Part shown: positions 40,501-46,143 of the stretch, one piece after another
Layout of the letters: every line of letters begins with the position of its first letter
How positions within the stretch are numbered: the first letter of the stretch is position 1
Origin: Diphasiastrum complanatum
Taxonomy: Eukaryota; Streptophyta; Lycopodiopsida; Lycopodiales; Lycopodiaceae
Assembly (NCBI GenBank): GCA_029204225.1
Contig: MU832109.1
Span: 1-64,000 of the forward strand
DNA: 64,000 bases
Reading direction: 5' to 3'
Notes under the pieces: model-generated
What the model was told of the DNA's origin: nothing
Seen by the model: the letters and a program-made list of their open reading frames with translations, nothing else
Databases searched by the model: none
Position numbers and translations under genes: made by a program

Positions 40501-43500
40501 AACTCCTTTGAGGAGTTTATGCTATTTCTTCTTGGCTTGAGATTTTTGTTCTGATTCATCTTTTATTAGTTGGTTATTGATTGAAAACTTATATAGGTAC
40601 TTTCATGAACACAAACTATATGACTACCAAGTAGAGCTCCTAAATAACCAAAGGAAATATTGAAGACTTATATGGGTGGAAAACTAAGAAAAATAGATGG
40701 TGGAAATGTGGGAGGTACATGTAGGCAAGGCGATACTTTAGTTCTAAAGGGCTAGTCGAGGACTTGACATGCCTATGTACGAATCATCTACCCGAGGGTT
40801 AGCCCACCATAAGCTACATTGACGACAGGTAGCCACAACTACTACTTGGCCCAAGCTAGGTCAAATGTGTCACTAGCTAAGCTTCTCTGATGAGTTTCAA
40901 GAGATCCAAGTTGGGGATGACAATCATAGATCTAGTCGTTAGAGCAAAGTTAGCAGGTACACGACGAGAAGCTAATTAACAACTTGTCAAGCAAGTCAAA
41001 TTGACAATTGCATCATGCAAGACTTGGAGTGATCATTTTCAATTGCCATAATACTATAATGCTAAGTTAAGGACATGCGTAATTGATTACTTGAGGACCA
41101 AAATGAAAGGTAGAGAATATAAAAAGCAATCTAAGCTAGAGAGGAGATTCATTCTCACCACCAATTAGTTGTAGTTCACAAGTTTGGAGGGCATAGTCCT
41201 CAAATAAGGAATCGTACCTTTGTTCTAGAGAGGAAGCCATGATCTCCACAAAGAGACTTCTTTTAGGAGAAAACTTCGCATTTAAGTATTTTGTTGAGAA
41301 CCTGATGGAATCCTCAAGCAGAAGACTAACTTCTACTCTTTAAGAATTCATAGCAATGATTTGCTAACTAGAAAATCTTCATTTACATTGTTGATTGGAG
41401 CATATCATTCATTGAATCGCTTTTTCCCCCACCTTTAAGAGATGAGTGCATAATTGATGCTCCTCATAACAAAGTTAATTTTTCATTCATGTCATTATCT
41501 TTCTATATCACTAAAATAATCAAAATTCTTTTCCTGTTATGGTTTATTTCTATCAAATGTCAATAAGATCACATATTGTAACATGCTACAAGAATCATCA
41601 TCAAATTAGTTAATAGCCATTTATCACTAACCTTGATTTGGTCAATAGAATCAGCGGCTTGTACTCAATAGGATTCAACAATTTGACAAGCTCAAATGGA
41701 GGGCATAGGAAGATCAATTAGTTCATAACTTCATAGGAACCAAATAGACCACTAAGAATCCTAAGGTCAATAGATCGAATATATCAATGATAGTAATTGT
41801 ATCAAACGTATTATGCTATTAGTCCAAAAGAATGTAATTGACACCATCAAAGGATTGATTAAGCATCTCTTCGAATGACTCTATTTTCAAACTTAACTTC
41901 TCAATAAGTTCTTATCCAAATAATATAAGAGATGGCTTCAATCATAGTTGTTTTTATTACATTCTTTCTAATAAAAAACATGCCTTGTGAAAGTAATCAA
42001 ATCATTGTACCTCTAGTCAACTCATAGACATTATGTAGCATGTTTTCATGAAACACAGTGCTGCAAATGTGCGCCTATCTAATGCAGAAGTGCGCTACTC
42101 AATGCATTTAGTTTATTGGATCTAGATACACCAAAACAAATCACAGACAATGGAACAATTAATCAAGCAATAATGGATGCAACGCCGAAATCACAGTTGG
42201 AAGAACAGAATAGCCTTTGTATTTTGTTTCTCAGAGTAAGTTGGTAGTGCAACAACGCGACATGGCGGCCTGATGCTCCTCTTACAATCTCGCTTATCTT
42301 CTATATATCATCCTCACCTATTCTATTGATTCCTGGTCTATACTTATGTCCCGCTAGATGGGATTAAAAGATAGTTCAACTAATCGTTACAAGAGAGAAT
42401 TACGTTAAACAATAAGTTAACTACATTCTCTTGTAACGTTCCTTTACGGCTGAGCGTGACAGTTTCAAGCTTCACGTCCGACAGGCTAAGGCCCGATAAT
42501 TTGAGTCGCCCGACGGCTCGTTTGCCCCAAAGTCAGTCTCAGCACTTGCATTGGAATTCGATAGTTCGGTTTCGATGCTGCGCCGATTTGTCGGCCGTTC
42601 AGGGAATGCTGGAGAAAAGTTGCATGAGTTCACCATCTCTAACACATAGAATACGATTTGTTTGCAAAATAAAATCACCTTTAACTTTCTCTATGTTATG
42701 GACATCATGTCTAGATTGGTACCCTTTGTTGATTCATCTTGTGCATATGGGTGCTCATTTTATGCATGTGTTGGCCAGGCACCCTTTTTATTCATGTAGA
42801 GGCTTGGAGGCCTTTTTATCATTTACATTTTATTCTAGAACTATTACTAATTGATTAGTTGAGGAGGTGACATACAAGAGGTGCACTTTTCTCTCTCTAC
42901 ATTTCCATTGTGGGACTTTATCTCCTCTAGTATTTAGAGGCTTCCATTTTAGGGCCTTTGTTGGGTATTATAGGGACTAGAGACGCTCAATGTTTAATTT
43001 TTCACTTTAGGAGAAATCATTGCTATTGCTTGTAGGGCATTAGATTTTGATTACATGGCATCATTTGCCTTTCTACATGGGAGATTGCTATTGATTCTCA
43101 TTCATGGTCTTTTATGCTTGATTGTTTTCATAACTTGGTATCAAAACACTTCTTGAGCAATGGGAAGACGTCGACTTGTAATTTTTGTTTGTCTTTCCTC
43201 TCTCTTTGGCCAATTCCCTCTCTCAACACCTAAATCGACATTTTGCCATTTTTCGTATGTGATCAAAATTGAATTATGTCAATCGCATTGGTTTCCTAGT
43301 CATCGGACACCTCTATAGTTTTCAAAAGACTTTGATTTTATACTTTAAAGAAGGTTATTCATTTTGTAATTTTTGGCGACAAAAGTTGGAAATAAACACA
43401 TCACTGGAAGCGAAAGACCATGCCACACCTACAGAAGGAAGCAACACATTGAAGATCTTGAAGGTGAAATTTTGGTCAAAATAGGAAAGTATTATGTTTT

Positions 43501-46143
43501 ATGCAAACAAATTTTTCTTTGATGTTGAGTGGATCTTTACATTCTTTGCTAACCAACAAGTGCAAAAAACTTTATGACTCATCAATCAAATGTCTCTATC
43601 TGAAGATATCCTACTTCAAAGTTCTTGCATCAAAGAAAAGTTTGCATCACAAAGGACAGCCATCTGTAGTCATTGGTGCCAAGTTTTAAAGTGATTTTGG
43701 ACTTTGTACCACCTACATTGCTCACTGATTTTTACAACAGTAGTGCACAATCTATATTGGCATCTCCAACACTTACCTTTTTGAGGAATTCTCACACTTT
43801 TATTGCTCTATTTGCATGCCAATATTTACAACATGTGAATAGTCTTTAATGCCAAGTAGCGCTAGGATTTCTATACTAATTTTGCTTCATATATGCTTGT
43901 TGATTGTCAGCATACATTTATCATCTTTAGGTAGTCCTTTTCAGCCTATTAGTTTTTGTGTGGACCTAAGATCTACTTGGGGACAACAAGAGTCCAAATT
44001 CTCACTAGCTTCGTATTGCATACTTTTGCCCTAATTGTGCTTTTAATCCACTTATTGAAATTTCCACCTTTTCAATATTCTCACTTGTTTCTCTCACTTT
44101 TTGTCACTTTATTGTTTATTTCGCTTGTTTTTTATTTTGTTCACAACATTTTTGTGCATGTCAAAAAAGACAAGTTGACGTTTCCCACTTGCATTTTCTT
44201 ATGGCATATTCTAACTCATGTAAAGGACCTGTCTAATATGGGTCCTTTGGGGACACTGAATTGGAAAACTGGTTGAATAGATTAGAGTCCTATTTTAAGA
44301 TCTATCCGACATCATGCTTTCAAACTTACATTGATTTCTTCATTCTAAATCTTGGAGAGAGGCATATAGACGTGATGCCACCCCTTCCGATAGGGATACT
44401 TTTCTCGAGCATGTTATTCATGCTATGTATCAAGTAGATGATTCACAAGACGTTCCCAATGTGGTACATGACTAGGATATATCTCATCCACCACTTAATA
44501 CTCCAGGTTCATGTAGATGAGGTCACAAATGTATGTCATGCTTAGAAGATATTAAAAATGAGATTTTTGTACATAATCTAGATTATGTAGAGTTTCTAGT
44601 TGCAGCACAGGTTCAAGCTAGTACATAAGATGTTCCATTTTTGGCAAGGGTTACATATCCAGATGAAGAGGATCTTCAAGATTCTTTAAGTTTGTTCTAA
44701 AGCTCAAAATCAAGTCTACTTGGATACATCATTTCTTCAGCCTTCATCTCCGAGGTGCTTAGCTCTCCAAGCTCCTCAAGAAACCAACTAGCTTGATTCT
44801 TGACTCTTCTTCCATCCATAGGCAATCTTCACAAAAAACCAAATCACCCACTTCCAATTTACTATAGGTACGATGCTTGCATGCATGACTCTTTGTGCCT
44901 GAGCCTTGAAAAGGTTTAGCCTCACAACCTCAAGGATGTCTTGCATTTGAGTTTAAAACTCGACGCCACTCAGTACCTTCCAAGGGAGGCTTACAATAAT
45001 TGGACACGTCAACCAATAACCATAAATCAACTCGAATGGACTCATAACAATGGACACATGTTTATTGTCATTATACACAAACTCAACTAAGGGCAGAGAT
45101 ACTTTGCCCAATCAATTTGTACCTCACTAACGTATGTTTTAAGCATGTCCTCTAAAACCTGGTTAACCTTCTCTATTTGCCCACCTATTTTGGGTGCTCA
45201 CTACTTCTCTTCCGCAACGCAATTCCTAGACAAGAAAACATTGTGAACCAAAAAATTCCCATGAACTTAGGGTCTCTATGTTACGTCCATGTCCAGTTCA
45301 GAGGATTCGCAATAATCCTTGACATGGGTATTCGGCACTCCAACGTAGGTTTATTGGTTATGCCTCACCTTTTGGACAAGGCCAGAAATATAATTAATAA
45401 CCTTGTGAGCTCCTAGGCACTCCAATTAGGACATGTGGAGTAATGCATGGTGATTGACCACGTTTTATGCATGTTGAGGAGATAAAAAACAATTGGATGA
45501 GAATTGAGATCCTGCAAGGAATATTCCTAGGCATCAGGGGTCTATATTTCTCGGCCTCCTCCACTTCCAAACTTCGATTTCCAGTTACCATCATACTGCC
45601 AACCTTACACATCCTAAAATCGACAAAAATTGTGCCACATTATCTAGTTAAGTGTTTTGTCTACATATTTCCCACATCTACTCATGCCATCAAATCTCAC
45701 TGCTAGATTTTACAATAAAAAATTCAGTACTCTAAAACGCAACAGTTAGAGAAGGTTATCTCAAGCCTTCAGAATTCTATAATATTAGCATCCTTGTAAG
45801 TCGTTTCTTAAATGACCAAGTTGCAACTAAGCATTCGGCTCTGGGACAATTGGATTGCTATTTGGATGGGACTGCCATAGGCTTCTAACTACGAGAGTCT
45901 CATGCATTGGGAAATGAAATTTTCATTAACAAGCTACGTGAGCGGTATGTACTATGCACATCCAGCCAAAAAAACGATAATCAACAGGTGATAAAAGGCG
46001 AAGTCAAGTGAAAGTCTTTTGCAAACCTCCATCCTTTTGGCAACCTCTTCAAGATCCTCTGTCGGTTCCTCATAGCTAGACGCTGTCTTATCCTTAGCAC
46101 GGTGTAGTGCAAATTTCCTTAATTTGTTCCAGGAGGATTTCAT
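1634..46143 (-). CDS. BAR-like, Ser/Pro-rich plant protein (At2g33490-like), nine exons, 603 aa
   Basis: Spliced coding region on the minus strand: 46143-46027, 28450-28378, 24853-24779, 24586-24525, 24413-24345, 5453-5425, 5297-5093, 3328-3125, 2611-1634. Every junction is GT-AG. The lengths (117, 73, 75, 62, 69, 29, 205, 204, 978 nt) sum to 1812, so the frame stays open to the stop. The start is the ATG of MKSSWNKLRKFAL, which matches the family's usual MKSS-LRKLR opening. Residues about 1-255 align by eye with the helical BAR-like half of Arabidopsis At2g33490, At3g26910 and At5g41100: LKEMRNFYEGL, FAEAVQDMGKYL, LRMVGKVQLDI, TESMLHELQVAE, TKLKYDEKR, LEQGRFHNIITKVSRHH, IEPYIDLVAQESKIDH. Residues about 280-603 are Ser/Pro-rich and probably disordered, with the family's SGPL, HISELYKLPAPP and SHAAPL motifs near the C terminus. 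BAR-type domains bind curved membranes as dimers, but this family's role is not well established. The large size of introns 1 and 5 is the oddity. I am confident of the family and the exon set; the exon 8 donor is the least certain junction. Confidence 0.85.
3125..3328 (-). CDS. Exon 8 of BAR-like gene
   Basis: The acceptor tatgttgtgcag precedes GTGCATCTATTTCGG (VHLFRKAFASVSKIEPYI), continuing the preceding RHHTAQ as family members do (RHHAAQ-x-FFKKA-SL-VEPH). It then runs through LVAQESKIDHRIYF and an acidic stretch. The donor is placed at GAGCAG|GTTCTC (GT at 3124-3123), which keeps phase 0 into exon 9. A stronger-looking GTAAGC at 3077 would put exon 9 out of frame and hit a stop. Confidence 0.75.
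5093..5297 (-). CDS. Exon 7 of BAR-like gene: core helical segment
   Basis: Acceptor tttgcag, donor CACAG|GTTAGA. Encodes GVYDHLRLQLTKGRPKNRK, then SEIFAEQQLQTAKHQFDELA and LEQGRFHNIITKVSRHHTAQ. This is the most diagnostic block: relatives read KGRGKSGKGE-FSLQQLQ-A--EYDEEA--F-FRLKSLKQGQ-RSLLTQAARHHAAQ. The first base completes the AG|G arginine codon from the 29-nt exon 6. Confidence 0.88.
5425..5453 (-). CDS. Exon 6 (29-nt microexon) of BAR-like gene
   Basis: The sequence between ttcctgcag-type acceptor and AAAAAAG|GTCAGT donor encodes ETKLKYDEKR, the counterpart of the family's EMKRQCDEKR. It ends in phase 2 and joins exon 7 exactly in frame. Upstream lies the 18.9-kb intron 5, so this tiny exon must be paired with a donor at 24344. 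Confidence 0.8.
5454..6327 (-). other. Left end of intron 5, no recognisable coding
   Basis: Intronic AT-rich sequence between exon 6 and the first Gypsy homology. Short open frames on both strands (for example around 5716-5946 and 6075-6338) show no domain. An upstream part of the Gypsy element G may extend into the last few hundred bases, but I cannot identify a gag or protease here. Confidence 0.5.
6328..6599 (+). repeat. 136-bp tandem duplication inside Gypsy element G
   Basis: Two adjacent copies, 6328-6463 and 6464-6599, both beginning aatcaacatgaggtacttc and ending in a T-run and ataatctacctaac, differ at only a few bases. Read on the plus strand they encode a HEVLLCDLQF...LLTEFNDFF block, which in Ty3/Gypsy pol precedes the reverse transcriptase (LPPNREVDHAINL follows the second copy at about 6601). 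The duplication is therefore within pol coding sequence. Confidence 0.85.
6600..8167 (+). pseudogene. Gypsy element G, left part: reverse transcriptase and RNase H (broken)
   Basis: Plus-strand Ty3/Gypsy pol in several frames. The order is LPPNREVDHAINL, a reverse transcriptase with YPMPRVDEVFDQLDG, GYHQVHIKVEDVPKTAFRT and HGHYEFKLMSFGLTDAPTTF, then DDTLVYSKTKKEHLAHL, CKFFTREIAYLGHIISKDG, and an RNase H-like part (PFVVKTCASDFAVCAVLNQ, YNAYEKELF). At the catalytic box only DDTLVYSK is legible, next to a small gap, so it is damaged. In-frame stops occur throughout. The last Gypsy-like words (YRNKICVPNS) at about 8135-8164 are cut by an inserted Copia LTR, and the integrase resumes near 20180. 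Confidence 0.85.
8168..9004 (-). repeat. Copia X left LTR copy (3' LTR), outer end truncated
   Basis: This stretch matches 19134-20060 over most of its length (shared landmarks: tgctacac/tactacaa, the block catctgaaaaacarcggaac, ggagcgctat, the TATA region cctatatataaa, and the CGGTGCC-rich part). The matching copy next to a primer-binding site shows it is an LTR. About 125 bp present at the left end of the other copy are missing here, so the outer 3' end looks deleted, which also explains the lack of a visible target duplication. On the element's strand a TATA-like tttatatatagg lies at about 8491-8503. Confidence 0.75.
9005..9572 (-). repeat. Probable 3' LTR of Copia Y
   Basis: The right boundary is set by the polypurine tract GAAGAGGGAGTG on the minus strand (9584-9573), immediately followed by TGAGAAATTTC, a canonical LTR start. 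The left boundary near 9005 is inferred from where similarity to the X LTR stops; TGCC at that point would give an LTR with TG...CA ends of about 568 bp. No second copy survives in the window, so the left limit is an inference. Confidence 0.55.
9573..12790 (-). pseudogene. Copia Y gag-pol, RNase H deleted
   Basis: Minus-strand Ty1/Copia polyprotein, read from about 12770 leftward. Gag starts MATSSGY and continues NYSLWKVRMESLLEMNDVLD and SEAWEALKKLYESKSTSRAL (UBN2 type). The zinc knuckle is CFYCGIKGHSASECY (about 12050). A protease-adjacent segment (VLFIPSITKNLLSVSQLLS) and integrase follow: WHKRMGHLNFKSLE, NDFSRF, LRSDNGGEYIS, PQQNGVAERKNRT and TFGCTCYVNI. The reverse transcriptase has GCKWIFKVKTNQDGSINKHK, MDITNAFLNGDFEEEVYMEQ, LYGLKQAPR and the catalytic LLIYVDDIIL. 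After LERFHMVDAKSC the sequence jumps to VFTKALGKDLFMKH, the normal end of RNase H, so the connection and most of RNase H are deleted. Several frameshifts and stops make it inactive. Confidence 0.9.
12791..13300 (-). other. 5' leader of Copia Y, cut by Z1
   Basis: Non-coding sequence directly upstream (minus strand) of the Y gag start, AT-rich with no LTR resemblance to 9005-9572. By position it is the untranslated leader that follows a 5' LTR. The leader ends abruptly at 13300 where the Z1 LTR begins, so Y's primer-binding site and 5' LTR are absent from the window. Confidence 0.5.
13301..13779 (+). repeat. Copia Z1 5' LTR
   Basis: Begins TGTTGGAATGTAAATGG and ends TTTCCTACA (TG...CA, 479 bp), directly followed by a primer-binding site. 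It matches the inverse of both Z2 LTRs (31808-32309 and 36811-37310). A TATA-like tatatatatg lies at about 13602-13611, and repeated words of the type atagtcaatagtcaa occur around 13540-13590. Confidence 0.92.
13780..13795 (+). promoter_or_regulatory. Primer-binding site of Copia Z1 (initiator tRNA-Met)
   Basis: TGGTATCAGAGCC immediately after the LTR's terminal CA. This is the classic complement to the 3' end of plant initiator methionine tRNA used by Copia elements to prime reverse transcription. Confidence 0.92.
14381..15420 (+). pseudogene. Copia Z1 gag (broken)
   Basis: The start is MAKESESIGSLFNENRLDGT at 14381, followed by NYSLWCYMKKNLLIAKGL, where a TGA replaces the tryptophan codon seen in Z2 (LWEVV). 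UBN2-type gag continues with SAWETLAKMFQVKNAAKVVY and LSILKMHEGDLLTNHLTKI, then a frameshift near 14900. The C-terminal part has LRGQQISFDELVGLL and the zinc knuckle CHYCKKFGHHIKEC (CX2CX4HX4C) at about 15152-15193. Confidence 0.88.
15421..16847 (+). pseudogene. Copia Z1 protease and integrase, truncated at 16847
   Basis: The protease site WVIDSGATRHMT lies at about 15430. After a frameshift, a long open frame starting 15496 carries VLYVPKIKKNLISVS, the integrase zinc region (WHARFGYLNFASL, with the first CxxC cysteine changed to W in GHVWKGC), the core LVHSDVCGP and LRTDRGGA, PQQNGVVERKNRT, and IFGCTAYAFIPDKL. Homology ends at about 16847 (EDKGLLSTYSG). The rest of the open frame, to 16929, is antisense to Copia X. 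Reverse transcriptase, RNase H and 3' LTR are missing, so Z1 is a truncated insertion. Confidence 0.9.
16848..19008 (-). pseudogene. Copia X gag, protease and integrase (minus strand), broken
   Basis: The primer-binding site TGGTATCAGAGC (minus, 19007-18996) is followed by gag from 18979 (MASISNIQLKICTVLEVDGS, NYLAWKVKTSLILRGEGLW). After a frameshift near 18650 gag continues with two zinc knuckles, CMRCRRDGHTVDTC and CIHCHKMGHAAVDC. The protease site is ILDSGATSHFVT (about 17930). Integrase has LWHRRLCHMN, LVHSDICGPFDVV, YYVTFIDDFSKF, LRTDRGGEYIS, PQQNGVAERRKRT and HVRIFGCVAYA, where it stops at 16848 against Z1. Reverse transcriptase and RNase H are absent between its LTR copies. The two-knuckle gag separates X from the Y and Z families, which have one. 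Confidence 0.9.
18996..19007 (-). promoter_or_regulatory. Primer-binding site of Copia X
   Basis: TGGTATCAGAGC on the minus strand, one base inside the LTR's terminal CA. A second, imperfect copy (TGGTATCAAAGC) occurs at about 19034-19045 within the LTR end. Confidence 0.85.
19009..20170 (-). repeat. Copia X right LTR (5' LTR)
   Basis: Begins TGAAGGAATC next to the primer site and runs to roughly 20170, where Gypsy homology resumes; the exact outer end is not resolved. It shares long stretches with 8168-9004. Landmarks in the element's direction are a CGGTGCC-rich upstream part (about 19860-20130), a TATA-like tttatatatagg (about 19549-19561), then the long GA/TC run just downstream. Confidence 0.78.
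19463..19542. repeat. (TC)40 microsatellite in the X right LTR
   Basis: An uninterrupted dinucleotide run of about 80 bases. The equivalent position in the left LTR (8475-8484) has only (TC)5. On the element's strand this is a GA tract immediately downstream of the TATA-like sequence. Confidence 0.97.
20180..21070 (+). pseudogene. Gypsy element G, right part: integrase (broken)
   Basis: Plus strand. FFKFFWPNIKRDV and CHKCQINKAKRLK form the integrase zinc region. The core follows as EGIFMNFIVGLPKTQKGYD, then VIWVIVDH. The C-terminal part reads HAKRSIKQAQDQAKHYANLR and GEKVFLRLPANSL near 20860-20980. Multiple stops interrupt it. It continues the reading direction and domain order of 6600-8167, so both pieces are taken as one element split by the Copia block. 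No Gypsy LTR is recognised on either side. Confidence 0.82.
21071..24344 (-). other. Remaining intron 5 sequence, no coding seen
   Basis: Long AT-rich intronic stretch up to the donor of exon 5 at 24344-24343. Nothing with domain similarity is visible. Palindromic words centred on ACGCGT occur at about 23163-23175 and 24031-24042. Confidence 0.5.
24345..24413 (-). CDS. Exon 5 of BAR-like gene
   Basis: Acceptor gacgatgcag, donor GCTGAG|GTATCA. Encodes AAHVSNTLTIPTESMLHELQ then VAE, matching the family's Y-SHI-QTIT-PSESLLNEL-TVE. It begins and ends in phase 0. Its donor opens the 18.9-kb intron 5. Confidence 0.85.
24525..24586 (-). CDS. Exon 4 of BAR-like gene
   Basis: Acceptor gccttcag, donor CTTTAT|GTCTGT. 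The first two bases complete a glycine codon and the rest encodes NVLRMVGKVQLDISQSLDLY, the counterpart of G-VLLMLGK-QFELQKL-D-Y. The donor is not a strong consensus but gives exact phase and homology continuity with exon 5, only 111 bp away. Confidence 0.82.
24779..24853 (-). CDS. Exon 3 of BAR-like gene
   Basis: Acceptor catttacag, donor AATGCTG|GTAAGC (strong consensus). Encodes FAEAVQDMGKYLINNYGPMD then DENAG, matching EFSESLREMGACLLEKTALNDDEESG of relatives. Phase 1 at both ends. Confidence 0.87.
27335..28065. repeat. Insertion-like block bracketed by GGAACG palindrome clusters
   Basis: The left border has gcgaaacggaacgcgttcc followed by GGAACGTGG and an A-rich run. The right border has an A/T-run, then ttccggaacgtacggaatgg and cggaacggaacgttccgacc. 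Between them is a compact 375-bp open frame on the minus strand (27407-27781). The arrangement suggests an inserted element or captured fragment, but I cannot name a class and the borders are not clean inverted repeats. Confidence 0.4.
27407..27781 (-). pseudogene. Unrecognised open frame inside the bracketed block
   Basis: An open frame of 124 codons with balanced composition, including FYSVNRDFEVGEFLSLDALG and a Ser/Pro-rich stretch. I do not recognise a domain. It lies in intron 2 and is not needed for the host gene's frame. It could be a remnant of a captured gene or of a retroelement polyprotein. Confidence 0.3.
28378..28450 (-). CDS. Exon 2 of BAR-like gene
   Basis: Acceptor caatattgcag, donor GCTTATG|GTGAGT. 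Encodes KLKEMRNFYEGLHKLSSHVS then VCAY, matching the family's DMQDMRDCYD-LLSAAAATANSAY. Exon 1 ends phase 0 and this exon ends phase 1, fitting exon 3. It is an isolated 73-nt exon, with intron 1 of 17.6 kb upstream. Confidence 0.85.
28451..31421 (-). other. Intron 1, left part, with one retroelement-like fragment
   Basis: AT-rich intronic sequence up to the Copia W LTR. The only notable coding remnant is at 30208-30540 and is listed separately. Confidence 0.5.
30208..30540 (-). pseudogene. Possible Gypsy gag/protease-linker fragment
   Basis: Minus-strand open frame with VPVTPVDFPLQSDQNDC and GVLASLLASRMDISLGELMR, then MAPQAKSILTDWL. A short 'I-LGELLRIAP' type motif occurs between gag and protease in some plant Gypsy polyproteins, which is the only basis for the call. 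No other retroelement domain is adjacent. Confidence 0.3.
31422..31807 (+). repeat. Copia W 5' LTR (left), cut by Z2
   Basis: Begins TGTTAGAAATTGATG and runs to ggtcttggtgtgtgtga, where Z2 begins. The few remaining LTR bases and a degenerate primer site (tggtaacataag) follow Z2 at about 37316. Confidence 0.82.
31803..31807. repeat. Target-site duplication of Copia Z2 (left)
   Basis: TGTGA immediately before the Z2 LTR (TGTAGGAAAT) and again immediately after it at 37311-37315. Five bases is the normal Copia duplication length. Confidence 0.9.
31808..32309 (-). repeat. Copia Z2 3' LTR
   Basis: Plus-strand view begins TGTAGGAAATAGAAGCC and ends TTTACATTCCAACA. The adjacent ccctccttaaa (minus: TTTAAGGAGGG) is the polypurine tract. 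Confidence 0.93.
32316..33154 (-). pseudogene. Z2: diverged second copy of the integrase-RT linker
   Basis: Minus-strand frames contain FGHIQPILHHEQSIMLQEQP, AEDYGQHGP, WEHF, QSVEQPITVPCRLLETLQDS and FYCPYDKKYF. These parallel the linker at 33430-33810 (LQPIVHQEEPIYGEEQPIED, GQQGPSLKHFGQQS, PVPKWLLQTLQDSK). Z2 therefore carries the linker twice, in a row, with the second copy much diverged and followed by sequence that does not look like RT. Frames are broken. Confidence 0.7.
33160..34326 (-). pseudogene. Z2 integrase C-terminal half fused to an RT remnant
   Basis: An open frame of 388 codons: TPQQNGVAERKNRTIMEMAR, FWAEAVITAAYISNRCPTKA, HLRIFGCTAYAFIPDKLRTK, a linker, then EYNSLMKNHTWVLVDLPHGA. 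That last part is the start of Copia reverse transcriptase. It jumps directly to RIFISQQRYIEQMLK, a region downstream of the catalytic core, so the YVDD-bearing part is deleted in frame. The single long frame across the deletion is notable. Confidence 0.88.
34327..35647 (-). pseudogene. Z2 gag end, protease and integrase N-terminal half
   Basis: Minus strand: zinc knuckle CHYCKKFGHHIKEC (about 35468-35427), protease WVIDSGATRHMTYHKEVFTK, VLYVSKIKKNLISVSAIMNQ, the integrase zinc region WHARFGHLNFASLK with intact GHVCEGC, LVHSDVCGPMRTESIGRCKY and the second aspartate in RTDRGGK near 34400. Frameshifts occur around 35090, 34440 and 34330. Confidence 0.88.
35648..36222 (-). pseudogene. Z2 gag N-terminal part
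   Basis: UBN2-type gag: LLIAKGLWEVVNGDDERPPT, SAWETLAKMFQVKNATKVVY, DLLTNHLTKIKDLREELL. Compared with Z1, about 22 bases are missing just after MTKESESIG, which shifts the frame at the very start. Confidence 0.85.
36798..36810 (-). promoter_or_regulatory. Primer-binding site of Copia Z2
   Basis: TGGTATCAGAGCC on the minus strand directly after the 5' LTR end (TTTCCTACA). Confidence 0.92.
36811..37310 (-). repeat. Copia Z2 5' LTR
   Basis: Same ends as the 3' LTR (plus view TGTAGGAAAT...CATTCCAACA). A TATA-like atatatata lies at about 36980-36988. The right duplication TGTGA follows at 37311-37315. Confidence 0.93.
37316..38340 (+). pseudogene. Copia W protease and shortened integrase
   Basis: After the interrupted LTR come a protease remnant (WFIESGSKKYDT, about 37480), VLYVSRIRKNLLSVLAKQHM and a jump from RRLYKLQ into the integrase C-terminal part (NRPIVETARSMLKSKNLPNM, FWGEAVKT, NRSPTKVVENRTPEEAYIGQ, then KDSRSKLDSKATKCLLLGYD). 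The zinc region and the catalytic core aspartates are missing. Stops and frameshifts are frequent. Confidence 0.82.
38341..40070 (+). pseudogene. Copia W reverse transcriptase and RNase H
   Basis: Reverse transcriptase: MDEEYNSIMKNKTWRLVQ, GFKWFYRTKYKSDGSIDKHK, a stop after LVAKGYAQ, WDIQQMDVKSASLNGFLEEE, LYRLKQAPRAWY and the catalytic VVMYVDDLVITG at about 39140. RNase H-like part: RQFMAKPKQVHWRATKQVLG, GYVDADWDGD (frame-shifted), ISWSSKKQHTIALSSTEVEY and SAASEAIWLRRILQDLH. At least three frameshifts are visible. Confidence 0.87.
40095..40483 (+). repeat. Copia W 3' LTR
   Basis: Begins TGTTAAAAATTAATATT just after the polypurine tract AAGGGGGAG. Similar along its length to 31422-31807, but with more differences than the Z2 LTR pair, which fits W being older than Z2. 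Confidence 0.85.
40484..42049 (-). other. Intron 1 stretch without recognisable features
   Basis: AT-rich sequence with no coding homology that I can see on either strand. Confidence 0.5.
42050..42690. repeat. Possible solo LTR remnant
   Basis: This segment is locally more GC-rich and has LTR-like parts: a TATA-like ctatatatca (about 42300-42309, readable on either strand) and a compact GC-rich stretch (about 42460-42610). No second copy, primer site or polypurine tract is seen, so the call rests on texture only. Confidence 0.3.
42691..44229 (-). other. Intron 1 stretch, no clear features
   Basis: Short open frames on the plus strand (43269-43690, 43849-44276) show no domain I can name. They may be decayed Gypsy sequence leading into the gag-like piece at 44240. 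Confidence 0.4.
44240..44400 (+). pseudogene. Possible Gypsy gag fragment
   Basis: Plus strand GDTELENWLNRLESYFKIYP then TSCFQTYIDFFILNL resembles the start of Ty3/Gypsy retrotransposon gag domains (a 'WL--LE-YF' pattern). Only about 40 residues are readable, followed by stops. Confidence 0.4.
44700..45300 (-). pseudogene. Gypsy integrase C-terminal fragment
   Basis: Minus strand: RDPKFMGIFWFTMF, ALRKRSSEHPK, then NQVLEDMLKTYVSEVQIDWA, KYLPLVEFVYNDNKHVS and SPFELIYGYWLTCPI, followed by a weaker C-terminal stretch. This is the standard Ty3/Gypsy integrase pattern from the second catalytic region to the end of the core. Stops interrupt it, and no other part of this element is recognisable nearby. 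Confidence 0.82.
46027..46143 (-). CDS. Exon 1 (first coding) of BAR-like gene
   Basis: Encodes MKSSWNKLRKFALHRAKDKT then ASSYEEPTEDLEEVAKRME, with donor ATGGAG|GTTTGC. The MKSS-LRKL opening and the E-L-ELA-A-x-M run are typical of the At2g33490 family. The open frame extends 22 codons further upstream to another ATG, but a probable splice acceptor (ctgtttcag, AG at 46178-46177) lies between, so the MKSS start is preferred. Confidence 0.85.

Noticed and set aside
42456..42854. 132-codon plus-strand frame as a gene
   Set aside because: No domain, no splice context, and the DNA looks like an LTR remnant.
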